A stretch of DNA of 64,000 nucleotides from Prosthecobacter algae (GCF_039542385.1 NZ_BAABIA010000004.1:496001-560000), one strand, 5' to 3'. Positions 9,472-18,544 are shown, counted from the stretch's first letter. Program-made: numbers and translations. The notes: generated from the sequence alone by a model not told the origin.

Positions 9472-9885
9472 ATGACGATTGACCAGCTCACCGAAAGCGT
9501 GATTGGCATGGCCATGGAGATTCATCGGCACATGGGGCCTGGTTACAATGAATCCATCTATCATCGAAGCCTGGAAGTGGAACTCGCTGCTACCGGAATT
9601 CCTTTTGAATCCGAGGTGCCCATCAATGTCTTCTACAAAGGCAAAATCGTCGGCAAATTTGAAGCGGATATGGTCATCACCATCGGCAAGAAGCTCCTCA
9701 TTGAACTCAAGTCCTGCGAGACCATCGTCAAAGCCCACGAAGCCCAGACCGTGAACTACCTCACCGCCACCGGCATTGATGACGGCCTCATCCTCAACTT
9801 CGGTGCCCCCAGCCTCCAGTTTAAGCGCAAATTCCGCCTCTACCGCCCCAGCCAATCGTGCATCGCCCCCTTCGATATCCAATAA
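9472..9885 (+). CDS. GxxExxY family protein, PD-(D/E)XK-like fold
   Basis: This 137-residue protein carries the name-giving motif G24-Y-N-E27-S-I-Y30 and, further on, D66 followed by E78-L-K80, the spacing seen in the PD-(D/E)XK nuclease-like core. The family is small, often present in many copies in Verrucomicrobiota, Planctomycetota and Bacteroidota, and has no established function; a nuclease-type fold is what the residues suggest, not a shown activity. The ORF starts 13 bases after the left inverted repeat and stops 12 bases before the right one, so gene and repeats clearly form one unit. It sits in the same direction as pheS and pheT and could be co-transcribed with them. Confidence 0.9.
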   Translation: MTIDQLTESVIGMAMEIHRHMGPGYNESIYHRSLEVELAATGIPFESEVPINVFYKGKIVGKFEADMVITIGKKLLIELKSCETIVKAHEAQTVNYLTATGIDDGLILNFGAPSLQFKRKFRLYRPSQSCIAPFDIQ

Positions 9886-9897
9886 CAAGAAAACCAA

Positions 9898-9935
9898 AAT
9901 CCTGTTAATCCTGAAATCTTGTTAATCCTGTAAAA
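9898..9935 (-). repeat. Right terminal inverted repeat of GxxExxY cassette
   Basis: Reverse complement of the arm at 9421-9458 with one mismatch. It ends 46 bases before the pheT start codon. Confidence 0.85.
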
Positions 9936-9981
9936 TAGGCCCGCCCTTCATCTCAGTCTCCCTTTTCCTCCCTCGTCTCCC

Positions 9982-12387
9982 ATGCAAGTTTCCCTCTCCT
10001 GGCTCAGCACCCATCTTGATCTCAGCGCTTACTCCACGGCCCAGCTTTCGGACCTCCTGACCTTTGCGGGCATTGAGGTGGAAGGCATTGAGGAAACAGG
10101 CGTTGCTTCTGACAAGGTGGTGGTGGCGCAGATTGACTCCTTTGTGCAGCATCCGAATGCGGACAAGCTGAGCGTTTGCCAGGTGGATGACGGCTCCGGC
10201 ACCCTGCGCCAGATTGTCTGTGGGGCGAAGAACTTCAAGGCCGGGGACAAGGTGCCCCTGGCGCTTCCGGGCGCGGTGCTTCCAGGGGGCTTCACCATCA
10301 AGGAAGGCAAGCTTCGCGATGTCATCTCCAACGGCATGATGTGCAGCGGCAAGGAAATCGGCCTCGGCGAAGACACCGGCGGATTGCTGATCTTGGATGC
10401 ATCGCTGCCGGTCGGCAAACCGCTCAAGGAAGTCATCGCTTCGGACACGGTTTTCGATCTGGAAATCACCCCGAACCGTTCGGACCTTCTCAGCCATCTG
10501 GGCCTCGCCCGCGAGCTGTCCGCATTGACTGGCCTTCCTTTGAAGGGACAGCGCGATCATGTTGCCGCTACGTCCCAGTCGCGCCCTGCGCAAGATTCTG
10601 AAGTCGCGATGCAGGCCACCGATGGCTGCCCGTATTACACGGCGCGTGTCATCAAAGGTATCAAGGTGGCGCCGAGTCCGGATTGGCTCAAAGCCCGCCT
10701 GGAGAGCATCGGTCTGCGTCCGATCAACAACATCGTGGACATCACCAACTATGTCCTCATGGAAATGGGCCAGCCTTTGCATGCCTTTGACCTCGACAAA
10801 CTCAATGGCGGCATTGTCGTGCGTCGTGCGGCCGAAGGTGAAAAGATCCTCGCTCTCGATGGAACAGAGCCAGCGCTGCTTCCAGAAGACCTCGTCATTG
10901 CCGACAGCCAGCGTCCGGTCGCCATTGCAGGTGTCATGGGCGGTGAAGAAACCGGCGTCACCGACAGCACGGTGAACATGCTGCTGGAGAGCGCCTACTT
11001 CACACCTTCAGGCATCCGCCGCACCTCGCGTCGTCTCGGCATCCATTCGGATTCCAGCTACCGTTTTGAGCGCGGCTGCGATCCGCAGCAGGTCCAGGGG
11101 GCCTCGGATCTGGCGGTGAAGCTCATTCTCGAAATCGCTGGTGGCAAGGTGGAGGGTACCCTCGCCGCCGCCGGTGCCGCGCCAGTCCTCCTGCAGGAGG
11201 TCACGCTGGATGAAGGGCGTGCGCATCGTTTGTTAGGCATCCCGGATCTCAGCACGGAGGAAGCCCACGGCATCCTCACCAAGCTGGGGCTGAACAAGAC
11301 AGGCGGCGATGCTGAAAAGACCGTCTGGTCCATCCCCAGCTACCGCCTGGACCTCGTCCGCAGCGTGGACCTCGTGGAGGAGGTGGCCCGTGTGGTCGGC
11401 CTGGATCGTGTGCCTTCACGCTTCACCGCCGTCATGGCCAGCGGCGATGCCACGGACCGCCAGTATGACCACGTCATGCAGCTTCGTCAGGCTTTGGCCA
11501 ATCGTGGTTTTAATGAGGCCCAGACCCTGCGCCTCGTCTCCACCGCACAGATCAGCGACAGCCTGGGCAGTGTCAATCCGGCCGCCGTCAGCGTGGCCCT
11601 GAAGAATCCCCTCAGCGAGGACCTCACCACCCTGCGTCCCAGCCTCATCCCTGGCCTTCTGGCCACGGCGGCGCTGAACAATCGCCAGGGTTTACAGCGC
11701 CTGCGGTTCTTTGAATCCGGTCGCGTTTTTCTGAAGCTGCCCAATGGCCAGACCCGTGAGGAAGATCGCCTCGCTATCCTGCTAAGCGGTCCGGTGGCCA
11801 CCAGCTCCTGGCATGGCCGCGAGCCTCAGGCTGCGGATGTCTTTGATCTTCGTGGGGTCGTCGAGTCCCTGCCCGGTGTCACGGCATTGGACATCAAGCC
11901 CTTGGCCGACAACGGCACCTTCCTCCTGCACAGCGAGCTGAAGGTCGGCAATCGTGTGCTTGGCTGGATCGCCCAGGTGCACCCGTCCCGTGCCCGCCAG
12001 TTGGATGCCCGCCATCCGGTGTACGTGGTTGAGCTCCTTCTCAGCGCCCTGCGTCAGGGCAGCAGCGGCCCGGCCAAGTTTGAGGAACTGCCCCGTTACC
12101 CGGCCATCACCCGCGATGTCGCTTTCGAGCTTCCTGCGGATCTGGCCAATACCAAGGTCAACGCCTTCTTCACGGGCCTCAAAGAGCCTCTTTTGGTCAA
12201 GGCTGATCTCTTCGATGTCTTCCTGGACCCCACTGGTACCAAGCTGCCGGCCGACCGTAAATCCGTGGCCTGGACGCTGACCTACCGTTCCGGGGAAAAG
12301 ACCCTGGAAACCGCCGAGGTGGATGCCGTCCACGCTCGCATTCTGGCCTCGCTCGAGAAGGCGCTGCCAGCGACGATTCGCCGCTAA
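9982..12387 (+). CDS. pheT: Phenylalanine-tRNA ligase beta subunit
   Basis: PheT is the large subunit of phenylalanyl-tRNA synthetase and carries tRNA recognition and editing. The 801-residue product has the full bacterial domain order: an EMAP-type tRNA-binding domain (about residues 40-150, NADKLSVCQVDDG), B3/B4 editing domain (PYYTARVIKGI onward, with RPINNIVDITNYV), B5 domain, catalytic-like core (LRPSLIPGLLATAALN) and C-terminal ferredoxin-fold anticodon-binding domain (FEELPRYPAITRDVAFELP). Length and domains are normal. The start at 9982 gives the conserved MQVSLSWLSTHLDL opening. It lies 96 bases after the GxxExxY gene and so is separated from pheS by 578 bases. Confidence 0.97.
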   Translation: MQVSLSWLSTHLDLSAYSTAQLSDLLTFAGIEVEGIEETGVASDKVVVAQIDSFVQHPNADKLSVCQVDDGSGTLRQIVCGAKNFKAGDKVPLALPGAVLPGGFTIKEGKLRDVISNGMMCSGKEIGLGEDTGGLLILDASLPVGKPLKEVIASDTVFDLEITPNRSDLLSHLGLARELSALTGLPLKGQRDHVAATSQSRPAQDSEVAMQATDGCPYYTARVIKGIKVAPSPDWLKARLESIGLRPINNIVDITNYVLMEMGQPLHAFDLDKLNGGIVVRRAAEGEKILALDGTEPALLPEDLVIADSQRPVAIAGVMGGEETGVTDSTVNMLLESAYFTPSGIRRTSRRLGIHSDSSYRFERGCDPQQVQGASDLAVKLILEIAGGKVEGTLAAAGAAPVLLQEVTLDEGRAHRLLGIPDLSTEEAHGILTKLGLNKTGGDAEKTVWSIPSYRLDLVRSVDLVEEVARVVGLDRVPSRFTAVMASGDATDRQYDHVMQLRQALANRGFNEAQTLRLVSTAQISDSLGSVNPAAVSVALKNPLSEDLTTLRPSLIPGLLATAALNNRQGLQRLRFFESGRVFLKLPNGQTREEDRLAILLSGPVATSSWHGREPQAADVFDLRGVVESLPGVTALDIKPLADNGTFLLHSELKVGNRVLGWIAQVHPSRARQLDARHPVYVVELLLSALRQGSSGPAKFEELPRYPAITRDVAFELPADLANTKVNAFFTGLKEPLLVKADLFDVFLDPTGTKLPADRKSVAWTLTYRSGEKTLETAEVDAVHARILASLEKALPATIRR

Positions 12388-12399
12388 GTCTGTGTTTAA

Positions 12400-12437
12400 C
12401 AGCCGATGACCTTCTTTAAAGAGGAGGCCATCGGCTG
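12400..12437 (+). terminator. Hairpin between convergent pheT and DUF1080 gene
   Basis: CAGCCGATGACCTTCT and AGGAGGCCATCGGCTG form a 16-base stem with one mismatch and one G-U pair around a short A/T loop. It lies 13 bases after the pheT stop and 11 bases before the end of the opposing gene, the right place for a shared terminator. There is no strong T tract. Confidence 0.55.
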
Positions 12438-12448
12438 GTCATTCACAG

Positions 12449-13189
12449 TTACTTTTTCTCGGCCAGAATCTTCGCCGCTTCCTCTTTGCCAATCTCTCGC
12501 ACGAAGAGATTTCTCCAGCGGATCTCACCACCGTGTGTCTGTAGCATGAGGGGACCGCTAGCAGGCAGGGGCTGGGTTTTGTCCCAGAAGTTTTCCATCT
12601 TGGCACCATCCACCACCAGCTTGTCGTTCAGCCAGATCCAGGTGATGTCACCGACTTGACGGATGCGAAAGCTGTTCCATTCGCCAAAAGGTTTGTCCGC
12701 CAGCACCAGCGGGTCGCGACCCGGTGTTTTGGGCGTGTTGTTAAATAGGCCACCTGAGCCCAGCTTGGGATGGCGGTCCGGCTTTTTGGCATCGTCGGGC
12801 TGGTTGATGTCCCAGATTTGCACCTGGGGATTGCCGCGCAGGTAGATGCCGCTGTCGGCCTTGGCCACCGTTTTGTATTCGATGAGGAACTCCATGTCCC
12901 CAAAGGCCGCATCCGTGGTGGCATAGGGGCCGGTGCCGATGTTGACGAGCTCGCCGTTTTCCACCCGCCAGTGCTGGGCGAATTCCTCGCGCATCTTTTT
13001 CAGGGCGACGTCTTTTTTCTCTCCGCTCAGTTTCACCACCGAGTGCGGGTTCAGCCCATGCCAGCCAGTGAGGTCTTTGCCATTGAAGATGGCTTTAAAT
13101 CCGGGCGGTGGCGTCGGTTCGTTGGCGGAAAGGGGCAGGGTGGCGAGCGCCAAAAGGGCGGCGAGGAGGGAGAAAGGCGGGCATTTCAT
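12449..13189 (-). CDS. DUF1080 (3-keto-disaccharide hydrolase-type) exported protein
   Basis: The 246-residue product begins with a clear signal peptide (MKCPPFSLLAALLALATLPLSA); the frame extends upstream to 13252, but the added 21 residues precede this signal sequence and are unlikely to be translated. The body has the DUF1080 concanavalin-like beta-sandwich, with the family blocks FKAIFNGKDLTGWHG, FLIEYKTVAKADSGIYLRG and EWNSFRIRQVGDITWIWLN, ending in IRWRNLFVREI. Family members include 3-ketoglucoside hydrolases, and the group is hugely expanded in Verrucomicrobiota and Planctomycetota, where it is linked to periplasmic sugar breakdown. The exact substrate here cannot be told. It stands alone between converging pheT and diverging trpA. 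Confidence 0.9.
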   Translation of the reverse strand: MKCPPFSLLAALLALATLPLSANEPTPPPGFKAIFNGKDLTGWHGLNPHSVVKLSGEKKDVALKKMREEFAQHWRVENGELVNIGTGPYATTDAAFGDMEFLIEYKTVAKADSGIYLRGNPQVQIWDINQPDDAKKPDRHPKLGSGGLFNNTPKTPGRDPLVLADKPFGEWNSFRIRQVGDITWIWLNDKLVVDGAKMENFWDKTQPLPASGPLMLQTHGGEIRWRNLFVREIGKEEAAKILAEKK

Positions 13190-13329
13190 AAAGGATCGTA
13201 GGGGGGTAACGAAGCCAAGGCGGGCCATTATGCGCTCAGGAGTGGCCTGCATTCAGCTTTTTGTGTCCGTCAGAAGTTGTGCCGTTTGGTTGCACACGTG
13301 GAGAGGACGCGCTAGATAACAGGCCCTTC

Positions 13330-14145
13330 ATGTCCGACCCCACCAACCGCATTGATCGTCATTTCGCCGGGCTCCGCGCCTCCGGCAAGCGCGCCTTTGT
13401 CGCCTACATCTGCGCCGGTGACCCAACTCTGGACGCCACCATTGACGTTGTTTTGGCCCTTGAAAAAGCCGGGGTGGACATCGTCGAGCTCGGTGTGCCC
13501 TTCTCAGATCCCCTCGCCGATGGCGTGGTGAACCAGATGGCGGCTGACCGCGCCCTGAAGGCCGGAGCCACCTTTCCGAAGGTGCTGGAAATGATCCGCA
13601 CCCTGCGGACGAAGTCCCAGATTCCTCTGGTCCTCTTTACCTACCTGAATCCTATCTACACTTATGGTTATGAACGCTTCCATACGGATGCGGTTGCTGC
13701 CGGTGTGGATGGCGTGCTGGTGCTGGATCTCCCGCCTGAGGAGGCGCTGCAGAATGCCGAACTGAAGCCCGCCCCGGAACTGGCCCACATTCAGCTCATC
13801 GCCCCCACGTCCCCGCCCGAGCGCATCGAGCTCATCGCCAAGAATGCGGAAGGTTTTGTCTATTATGTCTCCCGCCTGGGCGTCACCGGGGCGCAGGTGG
13901 AAATCGCTACAGGCATCGCCGAACAGGTGGCCGTGATCAAACAGTCCACCGAAGTCCCCGTTTGTGTCGGGTTCGGAGTGTCCAATCCTGAGCAGGCTGC
14001 GACCGTCGCCAGCATGGCCGATGGCGTCGTTGTGGGCAGTGCCATCGTAAAGCTCATCGAAAAGAACGGCGCTGCGCCTGATCTCGCCGCCCAGGTGGAA
14101 GCCTTTGTGAAGCCTCTGGTCGCCGCTGTTAAAGCCCTTTCTTGA
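13330..14145 (+). CDS. trpA: Tryptophan synthase alpha subunit
   Basis: TrpA cleaves indole-3-glycerol phosphate to indole and glyceraldehyde 3-phosphate and passes indole to TrpB. The ATG at 13330 gives 271 residues, the usual size; the open frame upstream to 13261 adds non-homologous residues. The TIM-barrel signature VELGVPFSDPLADG is intact with the catalytic pair E53 and D64, and the phosphate-binding glycines are seen in GFGVSNPEQ and GVVVGSAIV. No other trp gene is present in the window, so the gene is outside a trp operon; it is followed by dapF after 77 bases. Confidence 0.96.
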   Translation: MSDPTNRIDRHFAGLRASGKRAFVAYICAGDPTLDATIDVVLALEKAGVDIVELGVPFSDPLADGVVNQMAADRALKAGATFPKVLEMIRTLRTKSQIPLVLFTYLNPIYTYGYERFHTDAVAAGVDGVLVLDLPPEEALQNAELKPAPELAHIQLIAPTSPPERIELIAKNAEGFVYYVSRLGVTGAQVEIATGIAEQVAVIKQSTEVPVCVGFGVSNPEQAATVASMADGVVVGSAIVKLIEKNGAAPDLAAQVEAFVKPLVAAVKALS

Positions 14146-14222
14146 TTCCTTCCGCACAGCCACTCCCCACCTTTGACCGTTGACGTTTGACCTCCTCACG
14201 GTCCCCCTCTCCCTCTCCTCCC

Positions 14223-15035
14223 ATGACCCTTAACTTCTGGAAAATGAACGGTGCCGGCAATGACTTCGTCATGCTGGACAATCGCGACCTCTCCCTGGCT
14301 CTCACCACGAAGCAAATCGCCCAGCTTTGTGATCGTCATCGCGGCATCGGTGCGGACGGCCTCCTCTGCGTGGAGCCTGCGGCCGATGGCGGCGATTTCA
14401 AAATGCGTTATTACAATGCCGATGGTGGCGAGGCTGAAATGTGCGGCAATGGTGCCCGTTGCTTTGGTCGCTTCGTCAATCGCCTGCATGATGACAAGCT
14501 GGCGAAGATCCGTTTTGAAACGCTGGCCGGCATGATCTCCGCCGAGTTTGAAGACGGTCAGGTGCGCATCAATATGAGCGCCCCTCACAGCCTGAAGCTC
14601 TCCACCGACCTGCCTGTCGCCGGAGAGACTCTCACCGTCCACAGTGTGAACACGGGCGTGCCTCATGCCGTCGTGTTTGTCGAGGATTTGGAAAATGTGC
14701 CCGTCCGTGAATGGGGTGCCGGTCTGCGATACCACGAGGCTTACAAGCCCAAAGGCACCAATGCCAACTTCGCCAAAGTGCTGGCTCCGGGCAGCATCTC
14801 CATCCGCACCTATGAGCGCGGCGTGGAAGATGAAACCCTGGCCTGCGGCACCGGCATGGTCGCCTGCGCCCTGCTTCACCACGAACTCACCGGCGCACCC
14901 AGCCCCGTGACCGTTCTGGTCAAGGGTGGCGACACGCTGCACGTCGGCTTCACCGAAACCGCTCCCCACGAATACACCGACGTCACGCTTTTCGGCCCGG
15001 CGGATTTCGTTTTCCAAGGCACCGTTGCTCTCTAA
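14223..15035 (+). CDS. dapF: Diaminopimelate epimerase
   Basis: DapF interconverts LL- and meso-diaminopimelate, giving the precursor of lysine and of the peptidoglycan cross-link. The start at 14223 (MTLNFWKMNGAGNDFVMLDN) gives 270 residues, normal for the family; an upstream in-frame ATG at 14187 adds only a serine/proline stretch. Both catalytic cysteines are present: C74 in EMCGNGARC and C208 in LACGTG. It is followed after 21 bases by dapA in the same direction, a natural pairing for the diaminopimelate pathway. The enzyme is cytoplasmic. Confidence 0.96.
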   Translation: MTLNFWKMNGAGNDFVMLDNRDLSLALTTKQIAQLCDRHRGIGADGLLCVEPAADGGDFKMRYYNADGGEAEMCGNGARCFGRFVNRLHDDKLAKIRFETLAGMISAEFEDGQVRINMSAPHSLKLSTDLPVAGETLTVHSVNTGVPHAVVFVEDLENVPVREWGAGLRYHEAYKPKGTNANFAKVLAPGSISIRTYERGVEDETLACGTGMVACALLHHELTGAPSPVTVLVKGGDTLHVGFTETAPHEYTDVTLFGPADFVFQGTVAL

Positions 15036-15056
15036 AATATTTTCATCCCCACCCTC

Positions 15057-15935
15057 ATGTTCGCAGGAACCCACACCGCCATTGTCACCCCCTTCCGTAA
15101 CGGTCAGCTCGATGAGGAAGCCCTCAAAAAGCTCATCGACTTCCAGTTCGACAACGGAGTGTCCGGTGTGGTCCCTTGCGGCACCACCGGGGAATCGCCC
15201 ACGCTCGACTACGATGAGCATGAGAAGGTGGTGAAGCTGACGGTAGAATTCGCCAAAGGCCGCGGCATCGTCATGGCTGGCACGGGCTCCAATAGCACCC
15301 GTGAGGCCATCGAACTGACGCAGGAAGCCGAAGCTGCCGGGGCCAATGCCTCGCTGCAGGTGGCTCCATATTACAACAAGCCCACGCCTGAAGGTCTCTA
15401 TCAGCACTTCAAGGCCATCGCCGATAACACCAAGCTGCCGATCATGCTTTACAGCATCCCTGGCCGCTGCGGCATTGAGATCGGTCTGGATGTCCTGGTG
15501 CGTCTTGCTGAGAACTGCCCCAACATCCGCGCCATCAAGGAAGCGGGCGGCAATCCGGAGCGCGTGAGCCAGATGAAGCAGGTGCTGCCGGCTGATTTTG
15601 AAATCCTTTCCGGTGACGACGGTCTGACTCTGCCCTTCATGTCTGTGGGCGGCGTGGGCATCGTCAGCGTGGCCTCCAACCTCATCCCAAAGCAGATCAG
15701 CGACATGGTGAAGCTGGCGCTGAAGGGCGACTATGCCGGGGCGTTGGGCATCCATCAGCAGTATTACCCGCTGTTCGCCGCCTTCCTGAAGCTGGCCACC
15801 AACCCGATCCCGATCAAGACCGCCATGGCCATGGCCGGCCATTGCAGCAATGAGCTGCGCCTGCCACTGGTGCCCATGGAAGAGGCCAAAAATGAAGAGC
15901 TGCGCGCCACGCTGACAAAGCTGGGCTTGATCTAA
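15057..15935 (+). CDS. dapA: 4-hydroxy-tetrahydrodipicolinate synthase
   Basis: DapA condenses pyruvate and aspartate semialdehyde, the first committed step toward diaminopimelate and lysine. The 292-residue product shows the family's GTTGES block, the catalytic tyrosine in MLYSIPGR and the Schiff-base lysine K161 in RAIKEAGG, followed by the GDDGLTLPF region. Length is standard. It forms a two-gene unit with dapF. Just after the stop a long dyad (15947-16003) begins that reaches into the next gene. Confidence 0.97.
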   Translation: MFAGTHTAIVTPFRNGQLDEEALKKLIDFQFDNGVSGVVPCGTTGESPTLDYDEHEKVVKLTVEFAKGRGIVMAGTGSNSTREAIELTQEAEAAGANASLQVAPYYNKPTPEGLYQHFKAIADNTKLPIMLYSIPGRCGIEIGLDVLVRLAENCPNIRAIKEAGGNPERVSQMKQVLPADFEILSGDDGLTLPFMSVGGVGIVSVASNLIPKQISDMVKLALKGDYAGALGIHQQYYPLFAAFLKLATNPIPIKTAMAMAGHCSNELRLPLVPMEEAKNEELRATLTKLGLI

Positions 15936-15946
15936 AAAGCTGCGCA

Positions 15947-16003
15947 ACCTTCATGGCCTAACCGGGTTTCAGACCACTGAAACCCACCCTAGGTCATGAA
16001 GGT
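15947..16003 (+). promoter_or_regulatory. Long RNA-type dyad that encloses a start codon
   Basis: The outer arms 15947-15960 (ACCTTCATGGCCTA) and 15990-16003 pair over 14 bases with only one G-U; inside them GGGTTTCAG (15964-15972) pairs perfectly with CTGAAACCC (15977-15985) around the loop ACCA. The ATG of the following gene, at 15996, lies inside the right outer arm. The structure could end dapA transcription, but it has no T tract. Its position points equally to translational control of the downstream gene. Confidence 0.6.
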
Positions 16004-18512
16004 CATTGTCCGTCTTGTTTTACTTTTTTGCCTGTCACTTCGCGCCGTTCCGGCGGCGGAAGAGATGGCCGCCGCCCATGCGGACATTCCGGCGGATCGA
16101 CTTCAGTTCTTTGAAAAGCACATCCGGCCTGTGCTGGTGGAGCACTGCTACAAGTGCCACTCCACCGAGTCTGAAAAGGTGAAGGGTGGCCTGACGCTGG
16201 ACACCCGGCAGGGAACGGTCCTCGGCGGTGAATCCGGCCACCCGGGCGTCACGCCAGGGAACCTTTCGGAAAGCAGTCTTTATCACGCCATGACCTGGGC
16301 GGATGACGACATGCAGATGCCACCGAAAAACAGGCTGCCGGACGAAGTCATCGCCAACTTCAAAAAGTGGATAGAGATGGGGGCCCCGGACCCGCGCGAG
16401 CAAAAGGTGGCCGGAGCAACAGGCGGCAGGCGCGAGATCAACATGGCCGAAGGCCGCAAGCACTGGGCTTTTGTGCCTCCTGCCGAGGCCCCAGTGCCTG
16501 AACTGAAGACCCCAGACTGGGCCATGTCAAAGATTGACCAGTGGGTGCTCGCGGGGTTGGAGCAGGCCGGGCTGAAACCTGCCGCCCAGGCCGACCGCCG
16601 CACCCTCATCCGCCGCATCGCCTTTGACCTCACCGGCCTGCCACCCACCCCAGAGGAAGTGGAAGCCTACGTGAATGACACCTCTCCACAGGCCACCCAG
16701 CGCGTGGTGGACCAGTATCTGGAATCCCCCCGGTTTGGCGAACGCTGGGGCCGCCATTGGCTGGATGTGGCGCGTTATGGCGAGAGCAGCGGCAAGGAGG
16801 TGAATCTCCTCTATCCCCATGCCTGGCGCTATCGCGACTACGTCATTGATGCCTTCAATCGCGATAAACCCTACGACCAGTTTTTGAAGGAGCAGATCGC
16901 CGGGGACTTGATGCGCTTTGAAAACAAGCGCGACCAGGCCGAAAAGATCGTCGCCACCGGCTTCCTCGCCATTGGCTCCAAGGGGCATAACAACCGCGAC
17001 CGCCGCCAGTTCAATATGGACCTGGTGGATGAGCAGATTGACGCTTTGTCGCAATCCATGTTAGGCCTCACGCTGGCCTGCGCCCGCTGTCATGACCACA
17101 AGTTTGATCCCGTGACCCAGCGCGACTATTACGCCCTGGCAGGCATCTTCCTCAGCAGCGAAACCCTCTACGGGACGCATCAGCAATTGCAGAATAACAA
17201 TCCAGGTACGCTCATCGAACTGGACCCCGCAGCCCAGCAGGTCTCCGCCCTTGCCAAAATCGCACCGGCGGAAGCCGTCGAACTGAAGCAGCGGTATGAC
17301 ACGGCGCAAAAGGCGGCTGAAGAAGCCCAGCGCGACATCACCAGCCTGAGCCGAGAAGATCGGGAGCGAAATGGCGCTGCCAGCTTCCTACGCATCCGTG
17401 CAGCACGCGACCGGGCGGAATCCGTGAAGGCTGATCTGGACCAATTTCATGACGATGGAACTCCTCGTACACTGGCCATGGGCATGCTGGACCGCGCGCG
17501 TCCGGTAAACAGCCCTCTGCTCGTTCGCGGTGATTTGAAACAGCCTGCCGACATCGTGCCGCGCGGACTCGTGGAGGTGCTTTGTGCCGAGGGCGAACCT
17601 CACAACATCAGTGAGGGCAGCGGTCGTCTGGATCTGGCCTGGTTTATTGCTTCCAAGGAAAATCCGCTGACCGCCCGGGTGATGGCCAACCGCATCTGGC
17701 TGAAGCTCATGGGCAGCGGCCTCGTCAGCACCCCGGACAACTTCGGCATCATGGGGCAGAAGCCTTCACACCCTGAGCTTCTCGACTTCCTGGCCCTCTC
17801 ATTCATGCAGCAGGGCTGGTCGGTGAAGCAGCTCATTCGCGAGATCATGCTCACCCGCAGCTATCAGATGGCCTCCACCTATGATGCGCATAACTTTGCG
17901 GTGGATCCGGACAACAAGCTCCACTGGCGCATGAACCAGCGGCGACTGGAGGCCGAGGCGGTCCGCGATGCCATGCTCTCCGTTTCCGGCAACCTCAATC
18001 TCTATCCGGTGGACGGCTCTCCTGTGGCCAGGGCGGCTGAGGGCAGGGAAGGGCTGCTGATGCTCAATCGCGAACTTGTGGGCAAGCCCTACAACTATCG
18101 CAGCATCTACCTGCCCATCATCCGCGACCTGATTCCGGAAGCGCTTAGCGTCTTCGATTTCCCGGATGCCAGCCTGGTCAATGGCGAGCGCGACAGCACC
18201 AATGTACCCAGCCAAAGCCTCTTCCTGATGAACAACCCCCAGGTCCTCAGCGCTGCCGATGCGCTGGCGGCACGCATCGCCAAGCAGCCGGGCAGCCCGA
18301 TGGACCGTCTGGCCTACGCGTATCAACTCGTCTTTTCACGTGCCCCCACGGAACCTGAACTCGCCGCCATCCGCAGTTTCTGGATGCGCTTTCCCCCGCA
18401 GGTGGCCGGTGGCAAAAGCACGCAGCAGGCCCGGGATCAGGCGCAGTATGCCGCCCTCTCCGCTTTCTGCCAGAGCCTCTTCGCCAGTGCCGAGTTTCGT
18501 TATTTAAACTGA
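15996..18512 (+). CDS. PSCyt1-DUF1549-DUF1553 exported cytochrome-like protein
   Basis: The 838-residue protein starts with a signal peptide and then a planctomycete cytochrome C domain with C51-Y-K-C54-H55. DUF1549 follows (about residues 175-385, containing YLESPRFGERWGRHWLD and CARCHDHKFDP), a linker with helical character, then DUF1553 (about residues 535-800, NRIWLKLMGSGLVSTPDNFG). This is the standard full-length architecture. These proteins are secreted or periplasmic and usually encoded next to a DUF1501 protein, as here (gap of 32 bases), suggesting that the two act together; the reaction is unknown. The start codon is buried in the dyad at 15947-16003. Confidence 0.93.
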   Translation: MKVIVRLVLLFCLSLRAVPAAEEMAAAHADIPADRLQFFEKHIRPVLVEHCYKCHSTESEKVKGGLTLDTRQGTVLGGESGHPGVTPGNLSESSLYHAMTWADDDMQMPPKNRLPDEVIANFKKWIEMGAPDPREQKVAGATGGRREINMAEGRKHWAFVPPAEAPVPELKTPDWAMSKIDQWVLAGLEQAGLKPAAQADRRTLIRRIAFDLTGLPPTPEEVEAYVNDTSPQATQRVVDQYLESPRFGERWGRHWLDVARYGESSGKEVNLLYPHAWRYRDYVIDAFNRDKPYDQFLKEQIAGDLMRFENKRDQAEKIVATGFLAIGSKGHNNRDRRQFNMDLVDEQIDALSQSMLGLTLACARCHDHKFDPVTQRDYYALAGIFLSSETLYGTHQQLQNNNPGTLIELDPAAQQVSALAKIAPAEAVELKQRYDTAQKAAEEAQRDITSLSREDRERNGAASFLRIRAARDRAESVKADLDQFHDDGTPRTLAMGMLDRARPVNSPLLVRGDLKQPADIVPRGLVEVLCAEGEPHNISEGSGRLDLAWFIASKENPLTARVMANRIWLKLMGSGLVSTPDNFGIMGQKPSHPELLDFLALSFMQQGWSVKQLIREIMLTRSYQMASTYDAHNFAVDPDNKLHWRMNQRRLEAEAVRDAMLSVSGNLNLYPVDGSPVARAAEGREGLLMLNRELVGKPYNYRSIYLPIIRDLIPEALSVFDFPDASLVNGERDSTNVPSQSLFLMNNPQVLSAADALAARIAKQPGSPMDRLAYAYQLVFSRAPTEPELAAIRSFWMRFPPQVAGGKSTQQARDQAQYAALSAFCQSLFASAEFRYLN

Positions 18513-18544
18513 TCGTTGGTTAGTCAATCCAGCCCTTTGCCGCC

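Larger units (their letters stand above)
9421..9935. mobile_element. Inverted-repeat-bounded GxxExxY cassette between pheS and pheT
   Basis: A left arm at 9421-9458 and a right arm at 9898-9935 are inverted copies of each other over 38 bases with one mismatch (G at 9433 against A). Each arm is made of two 17-base direct repeats of the type ACAGGATTRACARGATT. The arms enclose exactly one gene, the GxxExxY protein. A related tandem pair of 17-base units lies at 41916-41949. The arrangement looks like a small non-autonomous mobile unit or a repeat-domesticated gene cassette that landed inside the pheST operon. No transposase is present and no target-site duplication is obvious. Transcribed, the arms could pair into a long stem around the gene. 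Confidence 0.7.

Noticed and set aside
14196..15947. A 583-codon - strand frame opposite dapF and dapA
   Set aside because: Both + strand genes are intact housekeeping enzymes with catalytic residues; the opposite frame is a bias artefact.
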